In this document: positions 43,465 to 52,592 of the stretch, piece after piece | How the letters are laid out: every line of letters begins with the position of its first letter | Position numbering within the stretch: the stretch's first letter is position 1 | Assembly: GCF_002795245.1 (NCBI RefSeq) | Contig: NZ_PGVG01000003.1 | Coordinates: forward strand, 248,001 to 312,000 | Length of the DNA stretch: 64,000 nucleotides | Direction of reading: 5' to 3' | Source: Bradyrhizobium forestalis | GTDB taxonomy: Bacteria > Pseudomonadota > Alphaproteobacteria > Rhizobiales > Xanthobacteraceae | The notes under the pieces: model-generated | What the model saw: only the letters and a program-made list of their open reading frames with translations | Databases searched by the model: none | What the model was told of the DNA's origin: nothing | Translations under genes and position numbers: made by a program

Positions 43465-44589
43465 ATGACTGACGGTTTCACCATCCGCTCGATCGAGGCG
43501 TTTTGCTATCGCTATCCGCTGGCGACGCCGGTGGTGACGTCGTTCGGCAAGATGCTCAACCGTCCCGCCGTCTTCGTTCGCGCCGTCGATGAAGACGGCG
43601 TCGAGGGATGGGGTGAAGCCTGGTCCAACTTCCCAGCGCCCGGCGCGGAGCATCGCGCCCGGCTCGTCAACGAGGTGCTTGCGCCCGGCCTTGTCGGCCG
43701 CAAATTCGACAGTCCTGCTCAGGCCTTCGAGACCCTGAGCAAGGGCACCGAGGTGCTGGCGCTTCAGTGCGGCGAACCGGGACCATTTGCGCAGGCGATT
43801 TCGGGCATCGATCTCGCGCTGTGGGACCTCTCCGCACGCCGCCAGCGTTTGCCGCTTTGGCGGCTTCTGGGCGGGCAGTCCGACACGATCAAGGTCTATG
43901 CCAGCGGCATCAACCCTGGGGGAGCCGCGCAGGCAGCGGGGGCCGCGCTCAAGCGCGGCCATCGCGCGCTGAAGCTGAAGGTCGGCTTCGGCACCGAGAC
44001 CGACCTCGCCAATCTGGCCACGCTGCGCGGACTTGTCGGCGCCGGCATGCTTGCCAGCGATGCCAATCAGGGCTGGTCAATGGCGCAGGCGCTTCAGATG
44101 CTGCCGCGGCTGGCCGAATTCGATCTGCGCTGGCTGGAGGAGCCGATCCGCGCCGATCGCCCGCGCGAGGAATGGCGCAGGCTGCGCGCTGCAGCGACGA
44201 TGCCGATTGCCGCCGGCGAAAACATTTCGAGCGTCGAAGCCTTCAGGGATGTTCTGTCGGAAGGCGTGCTTGGCGTGGTTCAGCCTGATGTTGCGAAATG
44301 GGGCGGCCTCAGCCTCTGCGCCGGGCTGGCGCGCGACATCCTGGCGGCAGGCAAGACGTTTTGCCCGCACTATCTCGGCGGAGGTCTCGGCTTGCTTGCC
44401 TCCGCGCATCTTCTCGCCGGTATCGGAGGTGATGGCTGGCTGGAAGTCGATGCCAACGACAACCCGCTGCGCGATCGGCTTTGCGGCTCGATCATCAACG
44501 TGAGGGAGGGGACCGTTAAACTTGGCGAAGAGCCCGGGCTTGGAATAGTGCCCGATCTTGCCTCTATCGAGCGCTATCGCAGCATCTAG
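43465..44589 (+). CDS. Enolase-superfamily sugar-acid enzyme (mandelate racemase/muconate-lactonizing type)
   Basis: 374 residues with a capping domain (about 1-135) and a barrel. The KxK acid/base pair is Lys170/Lys172 (HRALKLKVG). Metal ligands are Asp199 (SDANQGW), Glu225/226 (WLEEPI) and Glu252 (AGENI). A possible second acid/base is His302 (CPHYLGGG). Such proteins dehydrate or epimerise acid sugars by abstracting the proton alpha to a carboxylate. It ends the carbohydrate cassette; a 45-base gap precedes it. With the Zn-dehydrogenase, an oxidised sugar acid is a possible substrate. Confidence 0.9.
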   Translation: MTDGFTIRSIEAFCYRYPLATPVVTSFGKMLNRPAVFVRAVDEDGVEGWGEAWSNFPAPGAEHRARLVNEVLAPGLVGRKFDSPAQAFETLSKGTEVLALQCGEPGPFAQAISGIDLALWDLSARRQRLPLWRLLGGQSDTIKVYASGINPGGAAQAAGAALKRGHRALKLKVGFGTETDLANLATLRGLVGAGMLASDANQGWSMAQALQMLPRLAEFDLRWLEEPIRADRPREEWRRLRAAATMPIAAGENISSVEAFRDVLSEGVLGVVQPDVAKWGGLSLCAGLARDILAAGKTFCPHYLGGGLGLLASAHLLAGIGGDGWLEVDANDNPLRDRLCGSIINVREGTVKLGEEPGLGIVPDLASIERYRSI

Positions 44590-44679
44590 ACCAGAGTGAA
44601 GAGACCCGCTGGCTTCCGGCCGCAATGCTCTCGCTTGATCGGCCTCGTTCTCGTTGGCCATGACTTCCTCAAATTGACC

Positions 44680-45138
44680 ATGATGGATTGGAGCGAGACC
44701 TCAGTTCGGAGCATTGGGCACATTGTGGTGATCGATCGCCTCGCCAATCTGGACGACGGGGCCTGGACCGTGTCCTACGGCGTCACTGCGGACAATTCTT
44801 CGGCGTTCGAGGAGGTGATGCGCGTGCTGAAGTTCGCCGCCAACAGCACCACGCTGTCGTCTTCGGACATCACCGGCGCGCTCGACCTCGCCAGCACGGC
44901 GCTCGACGACACCGCCGCCGTGCAGGCAAAGCTGTCGAGCCCGTCGTCCTCGATCGAGACCGCGAGCGCTCGCCAGGCCGACTACAAGAGTTACGCGGAG
45001 ACCTTGTCGAATGACCTGACCAGCGTCGACGTCGCCGCCATCACGGCGCAGCTCTCGATTTACCAGGCGCAACTCACGGCGTCCTATTCTGCTCTCGGGA
45101 AGATCTTGAGCCTGAATCTTGCGAGTTATCTGAAGTGA
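44680..45138 (+). pseudogene. Flagellin/FlgL-like C-terminal fragment
   Basis: About 150 residues that look like the C-terminal domain of a flagellin or FlgL-type hook-associated protein: WTVSYGVTADNSSAFEEVM, and a C-terminal helix ending AQLTASYSALGKILSLNLASYL, a pattern seen at the end of alphaproteobacterial flagellins and FlgL. No N-terminal flagellin domain precedes it; the upstream sequence to 44596 is not flagellin-like and no ribosome-binding site is evident. Most likely a remnant of a lost gene. Alternatively it is translated as a short orphan. Confidence 0.55.
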
Positions 45139-45217
45139 GTGCACGAATAAGATGCTTGCCACTGAACGAAAAGCGGAAGCCGTCTCCGTCCGGGCTGGAG
45201 GCTGATCAAGAAGGAAG

Positions 45218-45343
45218 GAAGCGGAAGTCTCGGCCGGCACGATCTCCTCGTCGGACCAGTCCGCGCTTTCGACGGCGCTGACCGATATCAACTCGGTGCT
45301 CCAGCAGAGCCGGTCGAGCGGCAGTACGATCCGCGCCTTCACA
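45218..45343 (+). pseudogene. Second flagellin-like fragment in a different frame
   Basis: Reads AGTISSSDQSALSTALTDIN and a few more residues before running into the LysR gene end on the other strand. The wording SGTxSxxDxxAL...L is typical of the N-terminal flagellin helix. It is out of frame with the previous fragment and in the wrong order relative to a single gene, supporting decay or rearrangement. Confidence 0.35.
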
Positions 45344-46282
45344 TCAATAACACGCAGCCCTTGCGCCGAGCTTCGGATAGAGCCGATCGATCGCGGCGAT
45401 CTCGCTCTTCATCTGCGCGGTAATCCAGTCGCGGATCTCGGCGGCGATCGGGCGCATCGGTCGGTTGCGGGGCGGCAGGAATTCGCAGATGCGGCGCGTG
45501 GTGGTGAGTGTGTCGGAGGCCGGCACCAGCGCGCCGGTGAGCAGCCAATGCGAGGCGACCGTCAGCCAGCCGAGCGCAATGCCCTGGCCGAGTAGTGCAG
45601 CCTGCACCACGACGGCATAGTCGGTGAAGCTCAGCGCCTTGGCCGCGCCGCGGCGCCCGGTGAGCAGCGAGGCGTAATCCGCGGCCCAGTCGCCCGGCGT
45701 CTCGGCGAGACGAATGATGGTGTTACCTTCCGTGGGGTCGGTCTCGCCGAGATAGCCGGGGCTGCACATGGGCAGCATGACTTCCTTCATCACCAGCGTG
45801 CCGCCGGATGACGGCTCGTCGCGATCGCGGAAGCGCATGCCGAGATCGACGTTCTCCACCGGTCCGCGTAGCGCACCAGAGATGAGCTGGAAGCGCAGAT
45901 CGACTTGCGGAAACTGCTTCTGCAGCTTGTCGATGCGCGGCATCAGCCAATGTGTGGTGAAGGCGGAGGATACCGACAGCGTCACCGTCTCGGTGCCCTT
46001 GCGGCGTCGCTCAATCTCGACGAGCCCGCTCTCGATGCTGCGAAAGCCTTCGAGCACGCGGCGATAGAGCAGCTCGCCTTCCTCGGTAAGCACCGCGCGG
46101 CCCGCTGTGCGGTCGAACAGGCGCACGCCGAGATGCTCCTCGAGCTGCCCGAGCATGCGGCTCACTGCCGGCTGCGTGACGTTCAATTCGGCGGCCGCCG
46201 CGGTGAAGCTGCCATTGCGCGCCGCTGCGTCGAAGACGAACAGGGCGTTACTGGAAGGCAGCATCCGGCGCAACTCAGGCAT
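45344..46282 (-). CDS. LysR-family regulator (GcvA-like)
   Basis: 312 residues. N-terminal winged HTH at about 15-75 (AARNGSFTAAAAELNVTQPAVSRMLGQLEEHLGVRLFDRT). The C-terminal effector domain resembles GcvA-type regulators (MPRIDKLQKQFPQVDLRF, MCSPGYL). Divergent from the polyamine-type ABC ATPase at 46493 and therefore its likely regulator. A T-N11-A box overlaps its start codon. No close relation to the sugar cassette behind it. Confidence 0.93.
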   Translation of the reverse strand: MPELRRMLPSSNALFVFDAAARNGSFTAAAAELNVTQPAVSRMLGQLEEHLGVRLFDRTAGRAVLTEEGELLYRRVLEGFRSIESGLVEIERRRKGTETVTLSVSSAFTTHWLMPRIDKLQKQFPQVDLRFQLISGALRGPVENVDLGMRFRDRDEPSSGGTLVMKEVMLPMCSPGYLGETDPTEGNTIIRLAETPGDWAADYASLLTGRRGAAKALSFTDYAVVVQAALLGQGIALGWLTVASHWLLTGALVPASDTLTTTRRICEFLPPRNRPMRPIAAEIRDWITAQMKSEIAAIDRLYPKLGARAACY

Positions 46283-46295
46283 AACGTCATGTTAT
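46281..46295. promoter_or_regulatory. Candidate LysR-type box
   Basis: ATAAC-GTCAT-GTTAT, a perfect 5-base inverted repeat that contains a T-N11-A core, as expected for LysR-type binding. It overlaps the LysR start codon (46280-46282), which fits negative autoregulation. Confidence 0.45.
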
Positions 46296-46492
46296 GAGGC
46301 CCGTAACAATTTGGCAATTGCCGGGTCTTGCCAAGTCTGTTGTCATTGGCATCACAGCCTAAAGATAAGGCTCGCGAGAGAGGGTTAGGTGCACTGCACG
46401 CTTCAGCCGTGAGTGCTCAGGATCCCTGTCTATAAAGCAGGCTTATGGCGCGCAGTGAGGCACGCCGTTGCAGGGATTGGTGAGGTCGGTCA

Positions 46493-47572
46493 TTGGACAA
46501 GCGAGCGGAGAGCGTCGAGATCAGGTCCGCGAGCAAGGCGTATGGCGCCGTTCGCGCCCTGGACGACGTGTCCCTCGATGTCGGCCCCGGCGAGTTCGTC
46601 TCGTTGCTCGGTCCCTCCGGTTCCGGCAAGACCACGCTGCTCGGCATTCTCGGCGGCTTCATCCTGCCATCGTCGGGCTCAATCCATTTCGGCGGCCGCG
46701 ACGTCACCTACATGCCGCCGCACAAGCGCGATATCGGCGTGGTTTTCCAGAACTACGCGCTGTTCCCGCATATGAGCGTCGGCGAGAACGTCGCCTTTCC
46801 GTTGCGCGCGCGGCGGCTGCCCAAAGCGATCTGGCCGGACAAGGTGCTTGCGTCGCTCGCGATGGTGGGGCTCGCCGGGTATGAGGAGCGCGGCATCGCG
46901 CAGCTCTCGGGCGGCCAGCGCCAGCGCGTGGCGCTGGCGCGCGCGATGATCTTCGAGCCGCGCCTGATCCTGATGGACGAGCCGCTCTCCGCGCTCGACA
47001 AGCAGCTGCGCGAATCCATGCAGATCGAGCTGCGGGCGCTGCACAAGCGCATCGGCGCCACCATCATCTACGTCACCCACGACCAGCGCGAGGCGCTGAC
47101 CATGAGCGACCGCGTAGCGGTAATGCGCGACGGCCGCCTGATCCAGATCGACACGCCCGAGCGGCTGCACGACCATCCCGCCGATTCCTTCGTCGCCAGC
47201 TTCATCGGCGAGGCGACCATGCTCTCGGTCCGCCGCCTTGACACCTCCAGGATCGCACTCGGCAATGTGCTGCTGCGCAGTGCGCGCGCGCTTCCCGATG
47301 GCGATGCCCTGATGCTGGCGGTGCACAGCGAAAAGCTGCTGATCGACGACGGCGCGCAGGATCCCGCCTGCAACCGGCTGACCGGGACGGTCACCGACAT
47401 CGTCTATCAGGGCGAGAGCCTGCGCATCTTCCTGGCGCTGGAAGGCGGCATCGAGTTCAGCTTGCGCCAGCCGGCCTATCACCAGGCCTACAGCCGGATT
47501 CCGCCGCTCGGCGGCAGCCTCACCGTCACCCTCCACCCCGAAGACACTATCGTCGTGCCCCGGGTGGACTGA
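46493..47572 (+). CDS. ABC transporter ATPase, PotA type
   Basis: 359 residues, starting at TTG 46493 with GAGGT seven to eight bases upstream. Walker A GPSGSGKTT, Q-loop VFQNYALFPHM, signature LSGGQRQR, Walker B ILMDEPLSALD, H-loop VTHDQREALT. The C-terminal half carries the TOBE-like domain. It belongs with the binding protein and permeases at 49.7-52.4 kb, although two enzyme genes are inserted. Probably imports a polyamine or other amine. Confidence 0.93.
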   Translation: MDKRAESVEIRSASKAYGAVRALDDVSLDVGPGEFVSLLGPSGSGKTTLLGILGGFILPSSGSIHFGGRDVTYMPPHKRDIGVVFQNYALFPHMSVGENVAFPLRARRLPKAIWPDKVLASLAMVGLAGYEERGIAQLSGGQRQRVALARAMIFEPRLILMDEPLSALDKQLRESMQIELRALHKRIGATIIYVTHDQREALTMSDRVAVMRDGRLIQIDTPERLHDHPADSFVASFIGEATMLSVRRLDTSRIALGNVLLRSARALPDGDALMLAVHSEKLLIDDGAQDPACNRLTGTVTDIVYQGESLRIFLALEGGIEFSLRQPAYHQAYSRIPPLGGSLTVTLHPEDTIVVPRVD

Positions 47573-47606
47573 ACCCAAGCCCGTTCAACCGAGAGAAGAA
47601 GCGACC

Positions 47607-48323
47607 ATGTCCACCCCAGCCGCATTCAGCCATTTCAAGGTCCTCACCTTCGATGTCGTCGGCACCTTGATCGATTTCGAGAGCGGCGTGCTCGCTGCGG
47701 TGCGCCGGATTTCGGGCAAGACCCCGGCCGAGCTCAGCGACGACCAGATCTTCGAGCCCTACAAGCGTGGCCGCGACAAGCACTATGAGCGCTCGAGCGA
47801 GGCGATGTTCCACGTCTACCGCCATCTCGCCCAGGAACTGGACCTGCCGGCCGATGATGCCGCGTGCGATGCGTTCCAGCTCTCGGTGCTGCGCTGGAGC
47901 CCCTTCGCCGATTCCGTCGAGGCCTTGAAGCGCCTGCGCACCAAATTCCGCCTGGTCGCGATGACCAACGCCGATCGCGTCGCGCTGTCCGCTTACGCCC
48001 ATGCGCTCGGCAATTCGTTCGACGACACCGTCTGCGCCGACGACACTGGCGTCGCCAAGCCGAACCCGGAGTTCTTCGCCTACAACAAGGGCCGCCAGTC
48101 GGCTTTCGGTTACAAGCAGTCCGACATCTTGCACGTCGCGCAGAGCCAGTATCACGACATCGGGATCGCGCGGAAACTCGGCTACAAGGTGTGCTGGATC
48201 GAGCGCCGCCAGGGCATTGCGGGCTTCGGCGCTACGCCGGCAGTGGAGACGTTGACCAAGCCCGACTTCCACTTCCCGACGCTGAAAGCGCTTGCCGACG
48301 CGGCCATCGGACCTGCGGCATAA
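47607..48323 (+). CDS. HAD-superfamily hydrolase (haloacid dehalogenase type II-like)
   Basis: 238 residues. HAD motif I FDVVGTLID (nucleophile Asp in the first position), motif II MTNAD, motif III Lys in TGVAKPNPEFF, and motif IV HVAQSQYHDIGIA. The DxVGT form of motif I resembles L-2-haloacid dehalogenases and related phosphatases. Cap domain is helical (about 20-95). Placed between the ATPase and the FAD-oxidase gene; its substrate in an amine pathway is not obvious, perhaps a phosphorylated or halogenated intermediate. Confidence 0.9.
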   Translation: MSTPAAFSHFKVLTFDVVGTLIDFESGVLAAVRRISGKTPAELSDDQIFEPYKRGRDKHYERSSEAMFHVYRHLAQELDLPADDAACDAFQLSVLRWSPFADSVEALKRLRTKFRLVAMTNADRVALSAYAHALGNSFDDTVCADDTGVAKPNPEFFAYNKGRQSAFGYKQSDILHVAQSQYHDIGIARKLGYKVCWIERRQGIAGFGATPAVETLTKPDFHFPTLKALADAAIGPAA

Positions 48324-48339
48324 ATCCGTGAGCGCAGGC

Positions 48340-49647
48340 ATGACACGGGATTGGAGCGCGCTGCCATCGGTGAACTCGCTGTGGGAAGCCACCGCGGAGC
48401 CGGCGCGTGATTTTCCCGTGCTGTCGGGCGAGCAACAAGCGGATGTCGTGATCATCGGGGCTGGTTACACCGGTCTCTCCGCCGCGCACCACATCGCCGG
48501 GGACGGCCTGTCGCCGATCGTGCTCGAGGCGAACCGTCCCGGCTGGGGTGCGAGCGGGCGCAATGGCGGGGTGATCACGGCAAAATTCCGTCTGTCGTTT
48601 CGCGAGATCGATGCCGCACATGGCCGCGCCATGGCAAAGCGCATGTACGAGATCGCGCATGAATCCACCGACATGGTCGAGGAGCTGGTCTCCGAATTCG
48701 GCATCACCGGCGCGAACCTGACGCGTACCGGCCAGGTCAAGGCCGCGCACAACGAGACGACTCTGAAGGCCGCGATCGACGAAGCTAACTGGATGACGCG
48801 CGAGATGGGCTCTGCCGAGGTCCGCATCCTCGACAAGAACGGCGTGCGCGAGGAGACCGGCTCCGACATTTTCGTCGGCGGCGTGCTCAATCCCGGCTCG
48901 GGCGGCATCCATCCGCTGAACTATCTGCGTGGTCTCGCCGACGGCATCGCGCGGCGCGGTGTTCCGATCTTCCAGGAATCGCCCGTGGTGAAGCTGCGGC
49001 GGGAGAATGGCGGCATCGTCGCCGAGACGCCGCAAGGTGCGGTGCGCGCAAAACAGGCGATCATCGCTACCAACAGCTATTCCGATCTCACCGGCGCGAC
49101 GGCGCACATGCAGTGCACGCTGATCCCGTTCCGCAGCGCCATGGTTGCGACCGAGCAGCTGCCGCGCAATCTCGCGGGAAAGCTGATGCCAACCGGGCGT
49201 ACCTACACCGAGACCAAGCGCATGATGCGCTGGTTCCGCATGGTCGACAATCGCGTGATCTTTGGCGGACGCGGCGCCTTCGGCAAGCAGGATTCCCAGG
49301 CCGCATTTGACGCCTTGCGCAGGGCGATGGTCGGCATCTTTCCTGATCTCGCCGATGTTCCGCTCGAATACAAGTGGTCGGGCCTCGTGGCGATGACGCT
49401 GGATTCGGTGCCGCATATCGGCCGGATCGACGAGCGCACGCTGGTCTCGATGGGCTACAACGGCGCAGGCGTCGCCACGTCGAGCCTGATGGGCCGCTAT
49501 CTCGCCGCCTTCGTCCGCGGTGAGATGCCCGATGTCGGCCTGCTCGATATCAAGCGCATGAAACCCATTCCGTTCTATCCGCTGCGCGAGCCCGCCGTGC
49601 GCATGGTCGCCGGCTGGTACCAGTTTCTCGATGCGATCGGTCAGTGA
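48340..49647 (+). CDS. FAD-dependent amine oxidase/dehydrogenase (DAO family, PuuB-like)
   Basis: 435 residues from ATG 48340; GTG 48328 is an alternative. FAD-binding VVIIGAGYTGLSAAHHIAG at about 36-54 (GxGxxG) and GWGASGRNGGVI, the motif of gamma-glutamylputrescine oxidase and related amine oxidases. C-terminal Gly-rich block is MGYNGAGVATSSLMGRYLA. Oxidises an amine, releasing an aldehyde or keto product. It is inserted between the ATPase and binding-protein genes of a polyamine-type importer, which supports amine catabolism (inferred). Confidence 0.9.
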   Translation: MTRDWSALPSVNSLWEATAEPARDFPVLSGEQQADVVIIGAGYTGLSAAHHIAGDGLSPIVLEANRPGWGASGRNGGVITAKFRLSFREIDAAHGRAMAKRMYEIAHESTDMVEELVSEFGITGANLTRTGQVKAAHNETTLKAAIDEANWMTREMGSAEVRILDKNGVREETGSDIFVGGVLNPGSGGIHPLNYLRGLADGIARRGVPIFQESPVVKLRRENGGIVAETPQGAVRAKQAIIATNSYSDLTGATAHMQCTLIPFRSAMVATEQLPRNLAGKLMPTGRTYTETKRMMRWFRMVDNRVIFGGRGAFGKQDSQAAFDALRRAMVGIFPDLADVPLEYKWSGLVAMTLDSVPHIGRIDERTLVSMGYNGAGVATSSLMGRYLAAFVRGEMPDVGLLDIKRMKPIPFYPLREPAVRMVAGWYQFLDAIGQ

Positions 49648-49675
49648 GATCTCTTTGGCGATGGAGGAGGCGACG

Positions 49676-50734
49676 ATGACGGCGAAACGGAATTCTGGAT
49701 TTTGTTACGCCCTGTTGGGTGCTTCGATCAGTGCGATCGCGCTCGGTACCGCGGCCAACGCCGCAGAACAGATCACCTTCGTGTCGCAAGGCGGCGCCTA
49801 TCAGCAGGCGCAGACGGTGGCGATCCTCGATCCCTCCGCCAAGAAGCTCGGTATCACCATCAACCAGGACTCCATTCCCGATGCCTGGCCGGCGATCAAG
49901 ACCCAGGTAGGTAGCGGCAAGCCGATCTGGGACGTCGTGGATACCCCGACCGGCTATTGCCTGCGCGGCGGCGAGCAGGGTCTGATCGAGAAGCTCGACT
50001 TCTCGAAAATCCCGAACGCGGCGGCGATGCCCGAGGCCTATCGCAGTCCCTATTCGGTGTCGTACGAGTTCTACTCCAGCGTGCTGGCCTACAGCCAGAA
50101 GACCTTTCCGAAGGACGCGCCGAATAGCTGGGTCGACTTCTGGGACGTCAAGAAATTCCCCGGCCGCCGCGCGCTGCGCAATCATCCCATCGCCACGCTC
50201 GAGGCGGCGCTGATGGCGGACGGCGTCGCGCCGGACAAGCTCTATCCGCTCGACGTCGATCGCGCCTTCAAGAAGCTGGAGGAGATCAAGCCGCACATCA
50301 CGGTGTGGTGGACCTCCGGCGCGCAGTCGGCGCAGCTCCTCAATGACGGCGAGGTCGACATGGAGATGGCCTGGAACGGCCGCGTCAGCGCGGTCGCCAA
50401 GGAGGGCGCAAAGGTCTCCTTCACCTACAACCAGGGCATCCTGCAGAGCACCTCGCTCTGCATCCTCAAGGGCGCGCCGAATCTTGGGACCGCGGTGAAG
50501 TTCATCAACGAGGCTGTCGATCCCGTGCACCAGGCCAATTTGCCGCTCAACATCGACTACGGCCCGGGCAATCCAAGGGCGTTCGAGACCAATGTGATCA
50601 AGCCCGAACGCGCCGCGCAATTGCCGAGCGAGCCGGCCAATGCGGCCAAGCAGGCGCTGATGTCCTATGCCTGGTGGTCCTCGCCCGCGGGCGAGGCGGC
50701 TGAGAAGCGCTGGGCGTCGTTCATGCAGAAGTAG
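49676..50734 (+). CDS. Polyamine-type periplasmic binding protein
   Basis: 352 residues from ATG 49676 (GGAGGAGGCGACG upstream). The signal peptide ends near ANAAEQ (about residue 30). Body matches PotD/PotF-like receptors (ITFVSQGGAYQQAQTVA, WDVVDTPTGYCLRGGEQGL). Carries the substrate-binding acidic and aromatic residues only by family analogy. Following gene begins 13 bases after its stop. Receptor for the permeases encoded downstream. Confidence 0.9.
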   Translation: MTAKRNSGFCYALLGASISAIALGTAANAAEQITFVSQGGAYQQAQTVAILDPSAKKLGITINQDSIPDAWPAIKTQVGSGKPIWDVVDTPTGYCLRGGEQGLIEKLDFSKIPNAAAMPEAYRSPYSVSYEFYSSVLAYSQKTFPKDAPNSWVDFWDVKKFPGRRALRNHPIATLEAALMADGVAPDKLYPLDVDRAFKKLEEIKPHITVWWTSGAQSAQLLNDGEVDMEMAWNGRVSAVAKEGAKVSFTYNQGILQSTSLCILKGAPNLGTAVKFINEAVDPVHQANLPLNIDYGPGNPRAFETNVIKPERAAQLPSEPANAAKQALMSYAWWSSPAGEAAEKRWASFMQK

Positions 50735-50746
50735 GCGAGGCCAGCA

Positions 50747-51616
50747 TTGACGACATCCCTGTCCGATCCATCGCAAAAGCATCAGCGCCGCGAGCACGGC
50801 CTGATGCTGGCACTCGTGTCGCCGGCGCTGCTCGTGATCCTCCTGTTGATCGTGCTGCCGGTCGGTTGGCTCGCCTGGCAGTCGATCTACCATGACGGCT
50901 TTACGCTCGAGAACTATCGCCGCGTCTTCACCGAGGACATCTATTGGCGCAGCTTTGCGCTGACTTTCGAGATCAGCCTTGCGGTGACGGTGATCGCACT
51001 GCTGCTCGGCTATCCCGTGGCCTATCTTGCCAATTCCGTGCCCAGGGGGTGGAGCATCCTCATCCTGTCGCTGGTCGTGTTGCCGTTCTGGACCAGCGTG
51101 CTGGTCCGCGCCTATGCATGGCTGGCGCTGCTCCAGCGCACCGGCGTGATCAACCAGTTCCTGCGCTACCTCGAGGTCATCTCCGAGCCGCTCGCGCTGG
51201 TCCACAACACGTTCGGCACGGTGGTCGCGACCGTGCACATCCTGCTGCCGTTCATGGTGCTGCCGCTCTACGCCACCATGCAGAAGATCCCCGGCGACCT
51301 CATGCAGGCCGGCGCCAGCCTGGGGGCGAGCCCGTCGCTGACGTTTGTCCGTGTCTTCCTGCCGCTGTCGTTGCCGGGCGTTCTCGCGGGCTGCACCATG
51401 GTGTTCGTACTCTGTCTCGGCTTTTACATCACGCCGGAATTGCTGGGCGGCGGACGCACGGTGATGGTCTCGATGCTGGTGAGCCGCAATGTCGAGCTTT
51501 ATAACCAGTTCGGTGCCGCGAGCGCGGTCGCCGTCGTGTTGCTCCTGAGCGTGCTCGTGATATTTTTCGTCGTGAGCCGCTTCATCTCGCTCGATCGGGT
51601 ATTGGGGCAGAGATGA
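50747..51616 (+). CDS. Polyamine-type ABC permease (PotB-like)
   Basis: 289 residues, TTG start at 50747. Six helices; cytoplasmic EAA loop in MQAGASLGASPSLTFVRVFLPL; N-terminal helix VSPALLVILLLIVLPVGWLAW. Overlaps the next permease's ATG by four bases. The TTG start is weakly supported by an AGG about five bases upstream; an in-frame internal ATG (MLALVSPALL) would shorten the cytoplasmic tail by about 19 residues. Confidence 0.9.
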   Translation: MTTSLSDPSQKHQRREHGLMLALVSPALLVILLLIVLPVGWLAWQSIYHDGFTLENYRRVFTEDIYWRSFALTFEISLAVTVIALLLGYPVAYLANSVPRGWSILILSLVVLPFWTSVLVRAYAWLALLQRTGVINQFLRYLEVISEPLALVHNTFGTVVATVHILLPFMVLPLYATMQKIPGDLMQAGASLGASPSLTFVRVFLPLSLPGVLAGCTMVFVLCLGFYITPELLGGGRTVMVSMLVSRNVELYNQFGAASAVAVVLLLSVLVIFFVVSRFISLDRVLGQR

Positions 51617-52404
51617 TGCGCGCCTCGCCCGCCCGGATTCTTCTCTACGTGATCAGCGCGCTGGTGCTGGTCTATCTGATCATGCCGGTCTTGATCATCG
51701 CGCCGATCTCGTTCTCCGGCGCGCGCTTTCTGAGCTTCCCGCCACCGTCGTTCTCAACGCGTTGGTACCAGCAGTATTTCTCAAATCCCGCCTGGATGCA
51801 GGCGACGCGGGTGACGCTGACGGTCGCATTCCTGACCGTCGTAATCGCGACGCCGCTTGGCGTTGCCGCCGCCTATGCCATCTGCCAGTCCAAGCTGCGC
51901 ATCATGCGCATCGTCCACATGGCGCTGCTGCTGCCGCTGGTGGTGCCGATCATCATCACCGCGGTGGGCATCTTCTTCGTCTATGCCAAGATCGGCCTGG
52001 TCGCGACCATGCCTGGTCTCGTGTTGGCGAACGTGATGCTGGGATTGCCTTATGTCGTCATCTCCGTGCTGGCGGGCCTTCAAAGCTTCGACCCGGCGCA
52101 AGAGATGGTAGCGCGTAGCCTCGGCATGAACCGCCTGCGCAGCTTCTTCGCGGTGACGCTGCCGCAGATCAAGTCCAGCGTTGTCGCCGGTGGCATCTTC
52201 GCCTTCATCTCGGCGATGGATGAGACCATTGTCGCGCTGTTCATCTCCGGCGGCCAGTATCAGCCGCTGACCAAGCGCATGTTCACCGCGCTCCGCGACG
52301 AGATCGATCCCACGATCGCCGCAATCTCGACGCTGATGACGGCAGCGTCGTTCATGCTGGTGCTGCTGGCAACTAGGCTACGACGTAGGAACGCGTCGTG
52401 TTAG
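51613..52404 (+). CDS. Polyamine-type ABC permease (PotC-like)
   Basis: 263 residues from ATG 51613 inside the end of the previous gene. Six helices with EAA loop in MVARSLGMNRLRSFFAVTLPQIKSS and PotC-like C-terminal AISTLMTAASFMLVLLATRLRRR. Also SFSTRWYQQYF, the PotC family loop. Completes the importer. About 190 bases of apparently empty DNA (52405-52592) separate it from the convergent dihydrolipoyl dehydrogenase gene. Confidence 0.92.
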   Translation: MMRASPARILLYVISALVLVYLIMPVLIIAPISFSGARFLSFPPPSFSTRWYQQYFSNPAWMQATRVTLTVAFLTVVIATPLGVAAAYAICQSKLRIMRIVHMALLLPLVVPIIITAVGIFFVYAKIGLVATMPGLVLANVMLGLPYVVISVLAGLQSFDPAQEMVARSLGMNRLRSFFAVTLPQIKSSVVAGGIFAFISAMDETIVALFISGGQYQPLTKRMFTALRDEIDPTIAAISTLMTAASFMLVLLATRLRRRNASC

Positions 52405-52592
52405 TGCGTCGTGGGACGGGACGCGCTCGGTCGCAGAGCAGCCGTCCGGGAAGACGTCTCGGCCTGGAGGCTAGCATGGCAATAGCTGCGACTAGAGAAT
52501 CTCAGCATGATGGTCGAGGTCTCGATTGCCGTGTTCGCCCCGCTTGCGGGACTGGCGAGGATCGTGGTCTGGCTCATGGTTCCCCCTGTATT

